Shown: positions 59,206 through 64,000 of the stretch, in pieces
How the letters are laid out: each line of letters starts with the position of its first letter
How positions within the stretch are numbered: the stretch's first letter is position 1
Assembly (NCBI GenBank): GCA_964247055.1
Contig: OZ176057.1
Location: 5,456,001-5,520,000 of the forward strand
DNA: 64,000 nt
Source of the DNA: Paragordius varius
Lineage: Eukaryota; Nematomorpha
Direction: 5' to 3'
Translations under genes and position numbers: made by a program
Notes under the pieces: model-generated
Told to the model about the DNA's origin: nothing
What the model saw: only the letters and a program-made list of their open reading frames with translations
The model's database searches: none

Positions 59206-60720
59206 CTAAAAACCGCCAAAGCTATCTAGAAAGTCTATTTCTCAAAAAATATTCTAAAAACGGGAATTTAAAAACCGTTAAAATTATCTAAAAACCCTAA
59301 AACTTTAAAAACTGCTAAAATTTATAAAAAATCGCCAAAATTCCTTTTAAATGAAAAAACTGCTAAAACTATCTAAAAACCGTTAAAACTTTCTAAAAAA
59401 GTCGATTATTTTGTTGTCAAAATTAATAAAACTAATAAAAAACCGCTAAAATTATTTAACCTTTAATACTCTAAAAACCGCTAAAACTATTTAAAAACCG
59501 CTAAAACTTTTTAAAAACCGCTGAAACTTTTTAAAAACCGCTAAAACATTCTAAAAACTCCTAAAACTTTCTATAAGCCGCTAAAACTTTTTAAAAATTG
59601 GTAAAACTTCCAAAAACCGGTAAAACAATTTTCAAACCGCTAAAACAATTTTAAAACCGCTAAAACCTTCTAAAACTATCTAAAAAGTCTATTTCTTTAA
59701 AAATATTTTCAAAACCGCTAAAACTACCTAAAAACCGGTAAAACTACCTAAAAACCTCTAAAACTACCTAAAAACCTCTAAAACTACCTAAAAACCGCTA
59801 AAACTACCTAAAGACCGCTAACTAAAACTATCTAAAAACCGTTAAAAATATCTAAAAAGTCTATTTCTTTAAAATTATTTTCAAAACCGCTAAAATTATT
59901 TTTAAAATCGCTAAAACTTCCTAAAAACCGCTAAAACTATTTTAAAACCGCTAAAACTTCCTAAAAACCGCTAAAACTTTTTAAAAACCGCTAAAACTTT
60001 TTAAAAACCGCTAAAACTTTTTAAAAACCGCTAAAACTTTTTCAAAACCGCTAAAACTTTTTCAAAACCGCTAAAACTTTTTCAAAACCGCTAAAACTTT
60101 CTCAAAAATGTTAAAACTTTCTCATAAACGCTATAAACTTTCTCAAAAATGTTAAAACTTTCTCATAAACGCTATAAACTTTCTCATAAACGCTATAAAC
60201 TTTCTCATAAACGCTATAAACTTTCTAAAAACCGCTAAAACTTTCTCATAACTGCTAAAACCTTTTTAAAAACCGCTAAAACTACCTAAAAACCGCTAAA
60301 ACTACCTAAAAACCGCAAAAATTTCTCAAAACTGTTAAAACTTTCTCAAAACTGTTAAAACTTTCTCAAAACTGTTAAAACTTTCTCAAAACTGTTAAAA
60401 CTTTCTCAAAACTGTTAAAACTTTCTCAAAACTGTTAAAACTTTCTCAAAAATGTTAAAACTTTCTAAAAACCGCTAAAACTTTCTCATAACCGCTAAAA
60501 CTTTTTAAAAACCGCTAAAACTTTCTCAAAACCACTAAACCCTTTTTAAAACCGCTAAAACTTTCTAAAAACCGCTCTTTCTCAAAACCGCTAAAACTTT
60601 CTAAAAACCGCTCTTTCTCAAAACCGCTAAAATTTTATAAAAACCACTAAAACCTTCTAAAAACCTCTAAAACTTTCTAAAAAGCTTAAAATTGTTTAAA
60701 AAGCGAATCAAAAATGCGCT
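59206..60720. repeat. Alpha satellite, cassette III
   Basis: Aligns with 2,703 onwards of cassette I but is shorter, with its own expansions of CTCATAAACGCTATAAACTT and CTCAAAACTGTTAAAACTTT units (60,115-60,460). Beta block 2 and the perfect 20-bp subarray are missing. Confidence 0.94.
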
Positions 60721-60886
60721 GAAATTCTTCAAAAACGGCAAACCTTTAAAACCCAAAATTGTTTTTCTGCAAACATATGCCACCTTTTTTATATAAATTT
60801 GATTATTTTAACCAATTAGCCATTTTAAATAGCGTTTTTATATTATTAATCTTAATATATTGTAACATAATATTTTTTTTGTTTAG

Positions 60887-60977
60887 AATGTGATGTCTTA
60901 CAGAAGTACGAAGGATTTCCTTGGCCTACTGACCAACAAAACTGATGTAGAAAATACCGGGAATGTTTCGGAATTGG
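60887..60977 (+). other. Exon-like module M1, cassette III
   Basis: Homologue of 7,149-7,239 with the same length and splice-like ends. The ATG frame of cassette I is stopped at once (ATGTGA), while another frame is open across the module (SYRSTKDFLGLLTNKTDVEN). The changing frames argue against a conserved protein. An M2 counterpart begins near 61,273. Confidence 0.4.
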
Positions 60978-61828
60978 GTAATTATTATTTTATATTTTGT
61001 TTTTGAATTATTATTGGAGTATTTTAGTTAATAATTGTTCTGTTTTATAAATTCTGTATAAATCATTATTATCATAATCAACTTTTTTTATGTAATTAGC
61101 ATTTATCATCTGTCTAGCTTGAGATATTCTAAAGATATTTTTTTTAAAAAGAATATGTAAAGTATATAGAATATAAATTTATAATTATCTATCGTTTGTA
61201 AAAAATTTTTATTTATTATTGTAACGTAATATTTAATCATCAATTATTACATTTTTCTTTAATTTACTGTAGAATGTGTTGTTTATGTAATCAGCAGCCC
61301 GAAACGTAAACGAGGTCTATTGAAAAAGCGTAATTGAATATTATGGATGAACTCGGTAATTAATTATATTTAGATTAAATTTTAGAACAAATTTTATTAC
61401 TAGTTTTTCAACTTTACATTTTTTTCTTAAATTAAATAATTTTTTTATTAAAATTGATGAGTCGATTTTAATGCTCTTTAATTAAAGAAAATAATTGATT
61501 TAATTAATCATTTAATATCACTTTTTTAACATACTTCATGATTTTGTTAAATAACCATTTTTCTTGATCAGCTGTTTTTTGAATTTGATAGTTATAATTA
61601 TTAAATAGTTCCAGTATATTTATTTTTTTAAAAGATTATTAGTATTTGACTTTATATTTTATTTTATTTTTAGAAAACAATGTAGTCCACTTTATTGCTG
61701 CCATACCAATTAAACTATTTACGTATATATTTTTAGTTACTTTTTACGTTATTAATAACCAATTGTCTAAATATTTTTTATTTTTTCCTTATTATTCAGA
61801 ATCTGTTGTTTTAATTAATCAGGTTTAA
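60978..61828. other. AT-rich spacer, cassette III right end
   Basis: Aligns with 7,240-8,221 with small deletions. It includes the possible third splice acceptor (TTTATTTTTAG, about 61,661-61,671). No gene is recognised. Confidence 0.6.
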
Positions 61829-61910
61829 AGCACTTTAAGGGCTTCGAGTTTGTGGGCTAGGGTTAGGGTGAGGGATTGGAGTTGGTTCATTTTCTTAAAG
61901 AAGTCCGCAC
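61829..61910 (+). repeat. E element, truncated, cassette III
   Basis: Telomere-like half present (GGGCTAGGGTTAGGGTGAGGG, GATTGGAGTTGGTTC), stopping at AAGTCCGCA. The hairpin arms are gone. Confidence 0.88.
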
Positions 61911-62172
61911 ATTCTTTTCTATAAATTTATAATTTGCAGTTTTATATATTCTGACTTATTTTTTATATTTACAATTTTATATATAATAAACTCTATTTCA
62001 AACCATAATTTTTAATAAGAGATTATATTAGTGTTATCGTTTAGACTGGTTTAAAATTTAAATTTACAAAACCTTAATGCTAAACTCTAACCTATTACCG
62101 CTAACACTTGTGAATAAATCTTTCTCAAAGCTGTTATTATAGTTTTTGAGCCAAGTTTATCGATCTAGGTTT

Positions 62173-62294
62173 AAAGCACCATAAGGTTTTTGAGTTTGTG
62201 GGCTAGGGTGAGGGATTGGAGTTGGTTCATTTTCTTACAGAAGTCCGCAAGACTTGCTCGGGCTACGAAGCAGACCCGAGACCCACGCATTTCT
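62173..62294 (+). repeat. E element, plus orientation, cassette III
   Basis: Full element: GTGGGCTAGGGTGAGGGATT, AAGTCCGCAAGACTT, CTCGGGCTACGAAGCAGACC, ACCCACGCATTT. It has lost one TTAGGG-like step compared with 8,738. Confidence 0.9.
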
Positions 62295-63019
62295 TTAAAA
62301 CTTTGTCTCTAAATTTTTTAGCTTTTGATTTATTTTAGAAGGATATTCTTTTTTTCATATTTCTGTTTTTTGTTTAATTTTACACCATCTTATCAAAAGA
62401 CTTTTAATTATCTCAATTTTATTTGACCGCAAACATTTTAATGCACAGATCATATTTTTATCGCGGTGTTTGGTTGATCGAAATTGAAGGTTTTCGATGG
62501 GTTGGCCTTAGCTAAAGTAAAGGAATTTTTAATATATTGCGTATCCCTATTCCGGTTTTAATTACGGAAATATATTTGTTAATACCTGCTTATTTGTGAA
62601 GTAACCTAAAAATTTAAATTTGAAAGCGATTTTTTTCTGTATTAGGACGTTTTTTTACGGATTTTCATTAATCTACGTTTAATGGTTTAAGGCGAGTTTG
62701 TGGGCTAGGGTTATGTCGGGGTTTTGAGTTTCATGTTTTCACTTTTTAATTGCCGAATTATTAATAAACCGCAAAATAAATTTTATGCTAATAAACTTTG
62801 AATCTAATAATATTTTTTATCATTTTTTATATATCAGAACAGAACAAAGTGACTCAACTAGACAAGAAATAAAGCTAACTCACACAAGAATGAATATGAA
62901 ACTAATGACTTAACTACATAAGGAACAAAACTTACATAAATAATTTATATAATAAGATTCAATAAATGATGATAATGTTTGATATATGTTTTTTTTAAAA
63001 AAAATTAAAAAATATTCTA
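62295..63019. repeat. Degenerate E tandem units and spacer, cassette III
   Basis: Remnants as at 8,848-9,610 (GTTTGTGGGCTAGGGTTATG at about 62,695). ACACAAGAA-type motifs occur at 62,880. The C-tract found in cassettes I and II is absent. Confidence 0.65.
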
Positions 63020-63282
63020 AGTCCAAAATTTTATTTTGAGCGACCGGGAGTAAGAGTGCTCAAAATACAATTTTGGACTTGGGGGCCTGCAACAAACTCT
63101 CATTATACTTGTGGAGAGTTTTTGCGCCAACTCTCTAATGGGGGAAATGAGCCCTCCTTCACGCGAGTGGGAAAAAACTCAAACGAGCTCATTTTCCCCA
63201 CCTTTGTAAAGGAGGATTTATTCCTCCCATTAGAGAGTCATTTGGCCCAAAAACTCTCCACAAGTATAATGAGAGTTTGTTG
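63020..63282. repeat. Hairpin and 193-bp foldback, cassette III
   Basis: Hairpin arms 63,020-63,041 and 63,058-63,079, and foldback 63,090-63,282 with perfect 35-bp outer arms, almost unchanged although the surrounding cassette has diverged. Confidence 0.92.
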
Positions 63283-63855
63283 TGCAATCATCCCCAATGA
63301 GATCCTTGAGTGCGTGTTGCCATCCATCAGCTCCAGGCACGATTTGCCTTCTCCCCATCGCCTTGTGTCAGGTATCGTGGACATTCCCAACAGATCTCTC
63401 CTCCCCAATGTGCCAAAGTCCATCAACACCTATAAATTAAGATTACCTCGCAATAAGTAGGTTCCTCTTCCTGTGTCGCTCCATCAATCGTCCAGTCCCA
63501 AATCCCCAGCATTTGATCTGTCCAGGGCTTCTAGATTCCCCAACGTACGCTTTTCCCGCGGAGTTTATCCCAAAACACCTAAATTATACATTTACCTCGA
63601 ATCAGCAGGCTCTTTTCGGTTCGATCCTTCATTCACTCACGAATCCTTGGTTGCTGGTCTTGAATCACGTCCCCATCCCTGGTTGCCATTGGAGAAGAAG
63701 GCCTAAAGCCTTCAAATTAGCTCTTCCAACCAGCCTTCCCATATAATTTTTTTTCTGATTGCAATCATAGGCGCTTATATTTCCCAATACATCCATATAT
63801 GTACTCTGGTTTTCCAAATTGCAAATTACATAAACTAACAATTTTATGGACACCT
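63283..63855. other. GC-rich module, cassette III
   Basis: Third copy of the unrecognised module with a few substitutions, a 14-bp deletion between CCCAA direct repeats (about 63,390) and small indels. Its preservation relative to the AT-rich flanks is notable. Confidence 0.5.
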
Positions 63856-64000
63856 AAACTTGTCCTTAGATTTTCTTTTTAATTAATTTTGATTTTTTTT
63901 ATTAACTCAATTCTAGGTTATATGCTCTCTTTATCTATTAAATCAGCGGAATTGGTTGGATTATGCTAATATATTTTATATGGGGTGCTATATAATAATA
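63856..64000. other. AT-rich flank, continues as at 10,831
   Basis: Aligns with 10,831 onwards. The window ends before it can be seen whether another LST8 copy follows. Confidence 0.7.

Noticed and set aside
1-64000. Retroelement, rRNA or tRNA genes
   Set aside because: I found no reverse transcriptase or integrase motifs, no long terminal repeats, and no conserved rRNA or tRNA sequence on either strand.

Overview
The window is a very AT-rich eukaryotic nuclear region. The evidence is GT-AG introns in a recognisable host gene, TATA-type promoters, MITE-like transposons, kilobases of satellite arrays and degenerate TTAGGG-like blocks. The genetic code looks standard: the one well-recognised gene ends at TAG exactly where its family's C-terminus is expected. 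I cannot place the species. Candidate introns of 26-27 nt point to a lineage with very small introns, but they are not proven.

The layout alternates two things. (1) Large repeat cassettes. A short GC-rich element (called E here, two strong hairpins plus a CCCTAACCCTAGCCC-like tail) lies in minus orientation at the left end and plus orientation at the right end. Inside come a G-tract, a TATA promoter region, short exon-like segments, and long arrays of three satellites (alpha about 20 bp, beta 17 bp, gamma about 16/32 bp). The right end has further exon-like segments, tandem E copies, a C-tract, a 22-bp hairpin, a 193-bp foldback and a GC-rich module. Cassette I is seen from its interior at 1-10,830. 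A truncated left end is at 18,043-21,888. Cassette II is 27,581-43,125. Cassette III is 50,022-63,855. (2) Between the cassettes lie three minus-strand copies of a divergent LST8 gene (WD40 subunit of the TOR kinase complexes): A 12,471-17,046, B 22,570-25,164 and C 44,370-49,000.

The sequence at 1-11,397 recurs almost unchanged at 31,839-43,692. The only differences noticed are in array length, in a 20-bp subarray (14 versus 15 units) and in a poly-C tract (13 versus 15). Beyond 11,398 the flanks diverge abruptly. Cassette III is more diverged and chimeric: it has a gamma array and a long beta array joined to an alpha array and right end like those of I and II.

No LST8 copy is complete. B has the intact 5' part and a neighbouring upstream gene (25,730-26,541, unrecognised, with a reading-frame offset) but lost its last two exons at a junction with a gamma array. 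A and C have the 3' exons but a damaged first exon. The copies are mosaics, as expected from repeated gene conversion or unequal crossing-over. A foldback MITE built from 18-bp subrepeats sits in A and is absent at the matching site in C. Everything else is AT-rich spacer with microsatellites and a few small coding-like blocks that I report with low confidence. I found no rRNA, tRNA, CRISPR array, retroelement or prokaryotic gene.
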